Of a DNA stretch of 23,262 bases, positions 6,278-12,593 are shown in pieces; the first letter of the stretch is position 1, and each line of letters begins with the position of its first letter. The DNA is from Actinomycetes bacterium. GTDB taxonomy: Bacteria; Actinomycetota; Actinomycetes; Actinomycetales; Microbacteriaceae. The notes below the pieces were generated by a model that saw only the letters and a list, made by a program, of their open reading frames with translations, did no database searches and was not told the DNA's origin. Location: contig JAEYVF010000131.1 of the NCBI GenBank assembly GCA_023432005.1, positions 1 to 23,262 on the forward strand, in the 5' to 3' direction. Position numbers and translations under genes: made by a program.

Positions 6278-7660
6278 TCAGTGCCCGACGAGCGGCCCCA
6301 TGGCGCGCGCGACGAGCGATGACCTGCCCGTGATCCGCTCCTCGGTGTCCGCCGCGGCCATCGCGACGAGGCCGGCGTTCGCGCCCGCGAATCGGAGGGG
6401 CTCGATCTCCCAGTCGGGGGAGCGGTGCCCCACCCAGGGGAGGCGCGTGAGCTCGCTCTCGACGCCCGTGAGGAGCTCGGCGAGCGTGCGACCCGCGAGG
6501 TTCGTGGTCGAGAGCCCGTCGCCGACGTAGCCACCCGCCCATCCGATCCGCGTCGCGGGGTCGAAGCGCACCGCGGCGTGCCAGTCGCGCGGCACACCGA
6601 GCGGCCCGCCCCAGCTGTGCGTGACCTCCGCGTCGCCGATCGCCGGGAAGAGCTCGCCGAGCGTGCGGCGCAGGTGACGGAACACGCGCTCGACGCGGTC
6701 GTACCCCGGCTCGATGGCGCTGCCGTAGTGGTAGCGGGCGCCGCGACCGCCGAACGCGAAGCGGTCGTCGGCCGTGCGCTGCCCGTAGACGAGGAGGTGG
6801 CGGTAGTCGCTGAACGTGCGGCCGTGCGGGATGCCGATCTCGTCCCAGAACGCGGTGGGGAGCGGCTCCGTCGCGATCATGAGCGAGTAGAGGGGCAGGA
6901 TGCGTCGGTGCGTCTGGCGGAGCGCGGCGCCGTAGCCCTCGACGGCGATCACGACGCGGTCGCACCTCACGACGCCGCGGTCGGTCTCGACCCGGCCCGG
7001 GCCGACGCGCGTGACGCTCGTGCCCTCGGCGATCTGCACCCCGCGGGCCTCGAGGGCCGCGGCGAGGCCGCGGACGAGCTTCGCAGGATGCAGCCGCGCG
7101 CAGTGGGGGTCGTAGACGCCGCCGACAGCCCCGGCCGCATGCACGCGCTCCGGGCCCCACCATTCGAAGGGGTCGACGCCGTATGCCCCCGCCTCTGCGA
7201 CGTCGGCGCGCGCCGCGCGCTCCTGCGCACCCGAGCGGGCGTAGACGACCGTGCCCGCGCGAGCGTAGTCGCAGTCGATGCCCGCCTCCGCCGCGGCGCG
7301 GCCGACCTCGTCGACGGTGTCGATCATCGCGCGCCGCATGGCGAGCGCGGCGTCGCGTCCGTGCTTCTTCGCGAGCGAGGCGGTCGAGCGCGGGAAGAGG
7401 GCCGAGCACCATCCGCCGTTGCGCCCCGACGCGCCGAAGCCCGCGATCTCCTTCTCGAGCACGAGGATGCGCGCGTCGGGCTCCCGCTGCGCGAGGTACC
7501 ATGCGGTCCACAGGCCCGTGAGGCCCGCCCCGACGATGACGACGTCGGCGTCCGCATCCCCGTCGAGGCCCGGCCGGCGTTCGAGCGCGTCGCCGGCGGC
7601 GCCCACCGAGTCGTGCCAGAAGGAGAGCCCGCGATATCCCGCGGTCGGCGGATGCGTCAC
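6278..7660 (-). CDS. FAD-dependent amine oxidoreductase (gamma-glutamylputrescine oxidase-like)
   Basis: DAO-family flavoenzyme of 460 residues, resembling PuuB/OrdL, which oxidise amines or N-substituted amino compounds with oxygen. The FAD-binding dinucleotide fold is DADVVIVGAGLTGLWTA (GAGLTG at 44-49), followed by the acidic end of beta-2 (VLEKE) and GFGASGRNGGWC. The C-terminal FAD-binding segment is WAGGYVGDGLSTTNLAGRTL. The start is GTG at 7660, 7 bases after the aminotransferase stop, so this is the last gene of the minus-strand lrp-aminotransferase-oxidase operon. That setting supports a polyamine or omega-amine substrate. No gamma-glutamylputrescine synthetase is present, so the exact substrate is uncertain. 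Confidence 0.88.
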   Translation of the reverse strand: MTHPPTAGYRGLSFWHDSVGAAGDALERRPGLDGDADADVVIVGAGLTGLWTAWYLAQREPDARILVLEKEIAGFGASGRNGGWCSALFPRSTASLAKKHGRDAALAMRRAMIDTVDEVGRAAAEAGIDCDYARAGTVVYARSGAQERAARADVAEAGAYGVDPFEWWGPERVHAAGAVGGVYDPHCARLHPAKLVRGLAAALEARGVQIAEGTSVTRVGPGRVETDRGVVRCDRVVIAVEGYGAALRQTHRRILPLYSLMIATEPLPTAFWDEIGIPHGRTFSDYRHLLVYGQRTADDRFAFGGRGARYHYGSAIEPGYDRVERVFRHLRRTLGELFPAIGDAEVTHSWGGPLGVPRDWHAAVRFDPATRIGWAGGYVGDGLSTTNLAGRTLAELLTGVESELTRLPWVGHRSPDWEIEPLRFAGANAGLVAMAAADTEERITGRSSLVARAMGPLVGH

Positions 7661-7667
7661 GCCCGCG

Positions 7668-9071
7668 TCAGAGCCGCGACCAGGCCTCGGTGAGCACCGA
7701 GCGCAGCGTGCTCACGATCTCGTCGAATTCGGCCGGACCGATCGTGAGGGGCGGTGCGAGCTGGATGACGGGGTCGCCTCGGTCGTCGGCGCGGCAGTAG
7801 AGGCCCGCGTCGAAGAGGGCCTTCGAGAGGAACCCGCGCAGCAGGCGCTCCGACTCGTCGTCGTCGAACGTCTCCTTGGTCGCCTTGTCCTTGACGAGCT
7901 CGATGCCGAAGAAGTACCCGGCACCGCGGACGTCGCCGACGATCGGGAGGTCGGTGAGGCGCTCGAGCGCCGCGCGGAAGAGCGGCGAGTTCTGCTTGAC
8001 GTTGTCGGTGAGCCCCTCCTCCTCGAAGATCGCGAGGTTCTCGAGGGCGACGGCGCTCGAGACGGGGTGACCGCCGAACGTGTAGCCGTGGTAGAACGCC
8101 GTCGTGCCGTGGCGGAAGGGCTCGTACAGCCGGTCGCTCACGATGCACGCGCCGATCGGCGAGTAGCCGCTCGTCATGCCCTTGGCGCACGTGATCATGT
8201 CGGGCTCGATGCCGAGCGTCGTCGACGCGAACATGTCGCCGATGCGGCCGAAGCCCGTGATGACCTCGTCCGCGACGAGCAGCACGTCGTACTTGTCGCA
8301 GATCTCGCGCACCCGCTGGAAGTAGCCCTTCGGCGGCGGGAAGCAGCCGCCAGAGTTCTGCACGGGTTCGAGGAACACGGCCGCGACGGTCTCGGGGCCC
8401 TCGAAGACGATCATCTCCTCGATGCGGTTGGCGGCCCAGAGGCCGAACTCCTCCTCGCTGCCCCCCGGGAAGCCCATCTCCTCGGCCCGGTAGAAGTTCG
8501 TGTTCGGCACGCGGAAGCCGCCGGGCGTGACGGGCTCGAACATCTCCTTCATCGCGGGGATTCCCGTGATGGCGAGCGCGCCCTGGGGCGTGCCGTGGTA
8601 CGCCACGAAGCGCGAGATGACCTTGTGCTTCGTGGGGCGGCCCTGGAGCTTCCAGTAGTACTTCGCGAGCTTGAACGCCGTCTCCACGGCCTCGCCGCCG
8701 CCGGTCGTGAAGAACACGTGGTCGAGGTCGCCCGGCGCGTAGTCGGCGAGCCGGTCGGCGAGCTCGATCGCGGCGGGATGCGCGTACGACCACAGCGGGA
8801 AGAAGGCGAGCTCCTCGGCCTGCTTGGCGGCGACCTGGGCGAGGCGCTTGCGCCCGTGGCCGGCGTTCACCACGAAGAGGCCCGAGAGCCCGTCGAAGTA
8901 CTTGCGGCCGCGGGAGTCCCAGATGTGGTGGCCCTCTCCCTTCACGATGATGGGAGCGCCGTGCTCCTCGAGCACCGACTGGCGCGCGAAGTGCATCCAG
9001 AGGTGGTCCTTGGCCTTCTGCTGCAGCTCCGCCTCGGTCTGCGCGCTCAGGGCGTTGTCGGTCATGGTCAT
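7668..9071 (-). CDS. Class III PLP-dependent aminotransferase (putrescine/omega-amine type)
   Basis: Transfers the terminal amino group of putrescine or another omega-amine to pyruvate or 2-oxoglutarate; putrescine would give 4-aminobutanal. The 467-residue product has FDGLSGLFVVNAGHGR (59-74), FFTTGGGEAVETAFKLAK (120-137, phosphate-binding loop), VLLVADEVITGFGR (263-276, with Asp268 binding the PLP nitrogen) and ITCAKGMTSGYSP (Lys297, the Schiff-base lysine). The PALP pattern with HPA and FPPPKGYF resembles SpuC-like putrescine:pyruvate aminotransferases. The ATG at 9071 is preceded by AGGTGA and lies 7 bases from the regulator's stop; a second ATG at 9065 is possible. The frame stays open upstream but overlaps the regulator. 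Confidence 0.92.
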   Translation of the reverse strand: MTMTDNALSAQTEAELQQKAKDHLWMHFARQSVLEEHGAPIIVKGEGHHIWDSRGRKYFDGLSGLFVVNAGHGRKRLAQVAAKQAEELAFFPLWSYAHPAAIELADRLADYAPGDLDHVFFTTGGGEAVETAFKLAKYYWKLQGRPTKHKVISRFVAYHGTPQGALAITGIPAMKEMFEPVTPGGFRVPNTNFYRAEEMGFPGGSEEEFGLWAANRIEEMIVFEGPETVAAVFLEPVQNSGGCFPPPKGYFQRVREICDKYDVLLVADEVITGFGRIGDMFASTTLGIEPDMITCAKGMTSGYSPIGACIVSDRLYEPFRHGTTAFYHGYTFGGHPVSSAVALENLAIFEEEGLTDNVKQNSPLFRAALERLTDLPIVGDVRGAGYFFGIELVKDKATKETFDDDESERLLRGFLSKALFDAGLYCRADDRGDPVIQLAPPLTIGPAEFDEIVSTLRSVLTEAWSRL

Positions 9072-9078
9072 GATGCGA

Positions 9079-9546
9079 TCACCTGGTTCCCCAGTTGTAG
9101 TGCTGCTTCTGCAGCTTGAGATAGACGAAGGTCTCCGTCGCCTGCACGCCCTCGATACGGCGGATGCGGTCGTTGAGCAGCTCGATGAGGTCGTCGTCGT
9201 TCTCACACACGATCTCGGCGAGGATGTCGAAGCTCCCGGCGGTCAGCACGATGTAATCGACGGCGTCGATGTCGGCGAGGCGCTCGGCCACCTGCCGGCT
9301 GTCGCCGGTGACCCGGATGCCGACCATCGCCTGGCGGTAGAAGCCGAGCTGCATGGGGTCGGTGACCGCGACGACCTGCATGACGCCCGCCTCGGTGAGC
9401 TTCTGCACCCGCTGGCGCACGGCCGCCTCGGACAAGCCCACTGCCTTGCCGATCTCGGCGTAGGAGCGGCGACCGTCTTCCTGCAGCTGCTCGATGATGC
9501 CCTTCGACACCTCGTCGAGGGCGATGGGGCGGCTGCGCGGCGTCAT
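9079..9546 (-). CDS. Lrp/AsnC family transcriptional regulator
   Basis: Local regulator of 155 residues. The N-terminal winged helix-turn-helix covers about residues 11-60 (YAEIGKAVGLSEAAVRQRVQKL at 29-50). The C-terminal RAM/ligand-binding domain covers about 70-145 (beta-strand FYRQAMVGIRV, and GSFDILAEIV at 104-113). Members form dimers to octamers and sense small ligands, often amino acids. It heads the operon with the aminotransferase and the amine oxidase and faces the aldehyde dehydrogenase, so it probably controls both directions, with a pathway amine or amino acid as effector. The promoter GAGAAT lies 7 bases before the ATG. A candidate operator lies at 9585-9630. Confidence 0.93.
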   Translation of the reverse strand: MTPRSRPIALDEVSKGIIEQLQEDGRRSYAEIGKAVGLSEAAVRQRVQKLTEAGVMQVVAVTDPMQLGFYRQAMVGIRVTGDSRQVAERLADIDAVDYIVLTAGSFDILAEIVCENDDDLIELLNDRIRRIEGVQATETFVYLKLQKQHYNWGTR

Positions 9547-9553
9547 GCGCTCG

Positions 9554-9582
9554 ATTCTCTCATCATGGCGAGGGCCCTACAA
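9554..9582 (-). promoter_or_regulatory. Promoter of the lrp-aminotransferase-oxidase operon
   Basis: Read on the minus strand, TTGTAG (9582-9577) is followed after exactly 17 bases by GAGAAT (9559-9554), then 7 bases and the ATG at 9546. This again indicates a leaderless or nearly leaderless transcript. The -10 deviates from TANNNT at its first base. Confidence 0.5.
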
Positions 9583-9584
9583 GC

Positions 9585-9630
9585 GATTCCGCAATGTCGG
9601 CGCGTCACGGCGACGGAATCAGAAGTTCCG
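9585..9630. promoter_or_regulatory. Inverted-repeat candidate operator between lrp and the aldehyde dehydrogenase
   Basis: GATTCCG (9585-9591) has a perfect inverted copy, CGGAATC (9614-9620), 29 bases away centre to centre. A third half-site, TTCCG (9626-9630), forms CGGAA-N7-TTCCG (9614-9630) with the second. That is a 17-base palindromic layout close to Lrp/AsnC operators. The right palindrome overlaps the proposed -35 of the dehydrogenase promoter, and the left half abuts the -35 of the regulator's own promoter. Confidence 0.5.
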
Positions 9631-9654
9631 AGGGCGCTGAGGAGCGGTTAGGGT
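9626..9654 (+). promoter_or_regulatory. Promoter of the aldehyde dehydrogenase, likely leaderless
   Basis: TTCCGA (9626-9631, a weak -35) lies 17 bases before TAGGGT (9649-9654), which is 6 bases before the ATG at 9661. This spacing selects ATG 9661 over the in-frame GTG at 9655. A GAGGAG at 9639-9644 could serve the GTG instead. Confidence 0.5.
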
Positions 9655-9660
9655 GTGGGC

Positions 9661-11097
9661 ATGGCCGAACGGATCCTGCGCAACTTCATCAACGGTGAGT
9701 ACGTCGACGCACGCGCCGACGACAGCTTCGAGGTCATCGACCCCGCGACGGAGCAGAGCTATGCGAGCTCGCCCGTCTCGGGTCAGGCCGACGTCGACGC
9801 CGCGTTCGCGGCGGCCGCCGCGGCTTTCGAGGCCTGGGGCGAGTCGACCCCGGCGGAGCGGCAGCTCGCGCTCTTCCGCATCGCGGACCGCATGGAGGAG
9901 CGCGCGGAGGAGTTCGCCGACCTCGAGTCCCAGGACACGGGGAAGCCCCGCACGACCCTCGTCGACGACGAGATCATGCTGTCGGTCGACCAGATCCGCT
10001 TCTTCGCGGGTGCCGCGCGCAACCTCGAGGGGCGCGCGACCGCCGAGTACATGAAGGATCACACGAGCTCCATCCGCCGCGAGCCGATCGGCGTCATCGG
10101 CCAGGTGACGCCGTGGAACTACCCGCTCAACATGGCGGTGTGGAAGTTCGCCCCCGCGATCGCGGCCGGCAACACGACGGTTCTCAAGCCGTCGGACACG
10201 ACCCCGCAGTCGACCCTCCTGCTCGCCGAGATCGCGGCCGAGTTCCTGCCGGCGGGCGTGCTCAACGTCATCACGGGCGACCGCACGACGGGCGCGCGGA
10301 TGATCGAGCACAAGACGCCGCAGATGGTGTCGATCACGGGCTCGGTGCGCGCGGGCATGGAGGTCGCGCGTGCGGCGTCCTCGGACCTCAAGCGCGTGCA
10401 CCTCGAGCTGGGCGGCAAGGCGCCTGTCATCGTCTTCCCCGACGCCGACATGGCCAAGGCGGCCGAGGGCATCGCGATCGCCGGCTACTTCAATGCGGGC
10501 CAGGACTGCACGGCCGCGACGCGCGTGCTCGTGCACCGGGATGCGCACGACGACTTCCTCGCCGCGCTCGCGGCCTACGTCGAGGGCAACGTGACGACGG
10601 GCGCCCCGAGCGACCCCGACACCTTCTTCGGCCCCGTCAACAACGCCAACCAGCTCGAGCGCGTCATGGGGATGATCGACGCCCTCCCGTCCCACGCCCA
10701 GGTGGTCACGGGCGGCACGCGCAAGGACGGCGCCGGCTACTTCATCGAGCCGACGATCGTCGACGCGCTGCGCCAGGACGACGACGCCATCCAGACCGAG
10801 ATCTTCGGACCGGTCATCACGGTGCAGACGTTCTCGGACGAGGCGGAGGCGCTCGCCTGGGCCAACGGCGTGCAGTACGGCCTCTCGTCGAGCGTGTGGA
10901 CGAGCGACCACGGCCGTGCGATGCGCTTCGCCAAGCGCCTCGACTTCGGCTGCGTGTGGATCAACACCCATATCCCGCTCGTCGCCGAGATGCCGCACGG
11001 AGGTTTCAAGCACTCGGGCTACGGCAAGGACCTCTCGATGTACGGCTTCGAGGACTACACGCGCATCAAGCACGTGATGTCGTACATCGGCGAGTAG
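9661..11097 (+). CDS. NAD-dependent aldehyde dehydrogenase (4-aminobutanal dehydrogenase-like)
   Basis: Oxidises an aldehyde to its acid with NAD(P)+. The sequence resembles the PatD/YdcW type, which turns 4-aminobutanal (1-pyrroline) into GABA. The 478-residue product shows TPWNYPLNMAVWK (Asn153, oxyanion hole), VLKPSDTTP (Lys176, cofactor), SITGSVRAG (the Rossmann Gly motif), LELGGKAP (Glu249, general base) and FNAGQDCTAATR (Cys283, nucleophile). It ends with HGGFKHSGYGKDLSMYGFEDYTRIKHV, as PatD-like enzymes do. The product of the divergent aminotransferase would be its substrate, so together they form a putrescine-to-GABA route. A GTG start at 9655 is the alternative. Confidence 0.93.
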   Translation: MAERILRNFINGEYVDARADDSFEVIDPATEQSYASSPVSGQADVDAAFAAAAAAFEAWGESTPAERQLALFRIADRMEERAEEFADLESQDTGKPRTTLVDDEIMLSVDQIRFFAGAARNLEGRATAEYMKDHTSSIRREPIGVIGQVTPWNYPLNMAVWKFAPAIAAGNTTVLKPSDTTPQSTLLLAEIAAEFLPAGVLNVITGDRTTGARMIEHKTPQMVSITGSVRAGMEVARAASSDLKRVHLELGGKAPVIVFPDADMAKAAEGIAIAGYFNAGQDCTAATRVLVHRDAHDDFLAALAAYVEGNVTTGAPSDPDTFFGPVNNANQLERVMGMIDALPSHAQVVTGGTRKDGAGYFIEPTIVDALRQDDDAIQTEIFGPVITVQTFSDEAEALAWANGVQYGLSSSVWTSDHGRAMRFAKRLDFGCVWINTHIPLVAEMPHGGFKHSGYGKDLSMYGFEDYTRIKHVMSYIGE

Positions 11098-11114
11098 GCG
11101 AGTAGCGGCACGCC

Positions 11115-11128
11115 TCCCCCTCTGGGGA
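11115..11128 (+). terminator. Short hairpin after the aldehyde dehydrogenase
   Basis: TCCCC, a CTCT loop and GGGGA form a 5-base-pair stem 17 bases after the stop. There is no T-tract. It separates the dehydrogenase from the next promoter. The evidence is weak. Confidence 0.3.
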
Positions 11129-11152
11129 TACGCCGGCCGGGGTCGATCGGGA

Positions 11153-11158
11153 GAGAAT
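11153..11158 (+). promoter_or_regulatory. Possible -10 of the FHA-kinase-surface protein operon
   Basis: GAGAAT lies in GAGAGAAT, the same octamer that precedes the lrp start. A transcript beginning near 11165 would have a short leader holding the GGGAGG at 11172-11177. No clear -35 was found. Confidence 0.35.
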
Positions 11159-11191
11159 GGGCGTTCGACCCGGGAGGGGGTGAGCCGCGGC

Positions 11192-11758
11192 ATGCACGAG
11201 GAGACCGACGACACCGTCCCGCACGCCGTGCGGGAGAGGCTCGCGCGCCTCGCCGTCGACGTCGACGAGGTCGAGGTCGCCCTGGGCGACACGATCGCGC
11301 GCTCGGGGCCGGACGACGCGGGTACCCCTCTCGCGCGTGAGCCGCGTCATGCACCCGAGCTTCCTCCCGTGCCGGCCGCTCTGCGGCCCCGCCATCGCGT
11401 CCGGATCGGCGTGGACTCGCCGGTCGAGCTCGACCGGCCCGTCCTGATCGGCCGGCGACCGCGACCCGGCCGCGTGCCGTCGGGGGAGGTGCCGCACCTC
11501 GTGAGCGTCGCGAGCTCCGACGGCGGCATCTCCTCGACCCACCTCGAGCTGCGCGAGCAGGGTTCGGTCGTGGTCGCGACCGATATGCGCACCCTCAACG
11601 GGAGCGAGGTCATGGTGCCGGGGTCGCCCGTGCAGACGCTGCAGCGGGGCGCATCCGTCGTCGTGACGCCGGGAACGCGCATCGACCTGGGGGAGGGCGT
11701 CGTCGTCGAGGTGCTGGGGCCCCTCCGGATCGCGCCGCGCGCGGGGGGCACGGCGTGA
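11192..11758 (+). CDS. FHA domain phosphopeptide-binding protein
   Basis: FHA domains bind phosphothreonine peptides and often act as readers or adaptors for Ser/Thr kinases. This 188-residue protein has an acidic, Pro/Arg-rich N-terminal part (1-65) without a recognised fold. The FHA domain follows (about 68-178): VLIGRRP (Gly87-Arg88), GISSTHLEL (Ser114 and His117, the SxxH motif) and DMRTLNG (Asn136-Gly137). These are the residues that contact the phosphate and peptide in the family. No membrane segment is seen. The start is ambiguous: ATG 11192 (used here) or GTG 11180, which would sit directly on the purine-rich ribosome site. It ends in a GTGA overlap with the phosphatase gene and is the first gene of the seven-gene operon. 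Confidence 0.85.
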   Translation: MHEETDDTVPHAVRERLARLAVDVDEVEVALGDTIARSGPDDAGTPLAREPRHAPELPPVPAALRPRHRVRIGVDSPVELDRPVLIGRRPRPGRVPSGEVPHLVSVASSDGGISSTHLELREQGSVVVATDMRTLNGSEVMVPGSPVQTLQRGASVVVTPGTRIDLGEGVVVEVLGPLRIAPRAGGTA

Positions 11759-12591
11759 CGCGCCACGGCGCCGACGAGGCGCGTCGGGAGTTCCCGGTGC
11801 CGGGTCGACCCGACGAGCACGTCACACTCGCCTGGGCGGCCGTGACCGATGTGGGCCGCAGGCGTCAGGCGAACGAGGACAGCCTCATCGTGCGACCGCC
11901 TGTCTTCGCCGTCGCGGACGGGATGGGCGGGCACTCTGCGGGAGACCGCGCGAGCGCGGCGGCCGTCGACCGTCTCAACGAGCTCGCCGACCGGGAGGAC
12001 GTCGATCGCGGCGTCGTGGGCGACGCGCTCACGCGCGCCGCACAGGACATCGACGATCTCGCCGAGCACCTGGCTCTCGGTGCGGGCACCACCGTGACCG
12101 GTGCCGTGCTCGACGTCGCCGCCGACGACCCCGCCTTCGTCGTCTTCAATGTGGGCGACAGCCGCGTGTACAGCTTCGAGGGCAACGACCTCGCACAGGT
12201 CACCCACGACCACTCGGTCGTGCAGGAGCTCGTCGATGCGGGCATCATCGCGGCCGATGACGCCGAGGGGCATCCCGAGTCGAACGTCGTGACGCGCGCG
12301 CTGGGGTTCCGCGAGGTGCCGCGCCCCGACTACTGGCGCGTGCCCATCCGGCCGGGCCTTCGGCTGCTGCTGTGCTCCGACGGGCTCACGAAGGAGCTCA
12401 CCGCCGATCGGCTGCGGTTGCATCTGGCCGCCCGGCTCTCGGCGATCGAGACCGCGGGCGCCCTCGTCGACGCCGCCCTCGCGGCGGGTGGGCGCGACAA
12501 CGTGACCGTGATCGTCATCGACGTGCTCGAGGCGCCCGAGCCGACGGAGCGGTCTGCCTACAATGAGAACTCGACGGGGGCGAGGGGGTAG
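11755..12591 (+). CDS. PP2C-family Ser/Thr protein phosphatase
   Basis: Metal-dependent (PPM) phosphatase of 278 residues, expected to reverse phosphorylation by the neighbouring kinase. The motifs are complete: TDVGRRRQANEDS (31-43, Arg37, Glu41 and Asp42), VADGMGGHSAG (53-63, Asp55 and Gly56 at the metal centre), GTTVTGAVL (111-119), FNVGDSRVY (131-139), THDHSVVQELVDAG (150-163), LLCSDGLT (206-212, Asp209) and GGRDNVTVIVID (245-256, Asp248). No membrane segment is seen, so it is cytoplasmic. The GTG at 11755 overlaps the FHA gene stop. The kinase GTG lies 2 bases after its TAG. Confidence 0.96.
   Translation: MTRHGADEARREFPVPGRPDEHVTLAWAAVTDVGRRRQANEDSLIVRPPVFAVADGMGGHSAGDRASAAAVDRLNELADREDVDRGVVGDALTRAAQDIDDLAEHLALGAGTTVTGAVLDVAADDPAFVVFNVGDSRVYSFEGNDLAQVTHDHSVVQELVDAGIIAADDAEGHPESNVVTRALGFREVPRPDYWRVPIRPGLRLLLCSDGLTKELTADRLRLHLAARLSAIETAGALVDAALAAGGRDNVTVIVIDVLEAPEPTERSAYNENSTGARG
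12559..12564 (+). promoter_or_regulatory. Possible internal -10 upstream of the kinase gene
   Basis: TACAAT lies in the last codons of the phosphatase gene, 29 bases before the kinase GTG, and is unusually AT-rich for this window. No good -35 is seen 16-18 bases upstream. It may be an internal promoter for the kinase and surface-protein part of the operon, or chance. Confidence 0.2.
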
Positions 12592-12593
12592 TC

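Noticed and set aside
5191..6597. N-terminal extension of the ogt frame through the aldo/keto reductase and oxidase region.
   Set aside because: The extension has no homology to the family and lies antisense to real genes. Ogt begins normally at ATG 5190 with its own promoter element.
9619..11292. A 557-codon minus-strand frame opposite the aldehyde dehydrogenase.
   Set aside because: It is an Arg/His/Asp/Val-rich shadow; the sense strand has a full set of dehydrogenase motifs.
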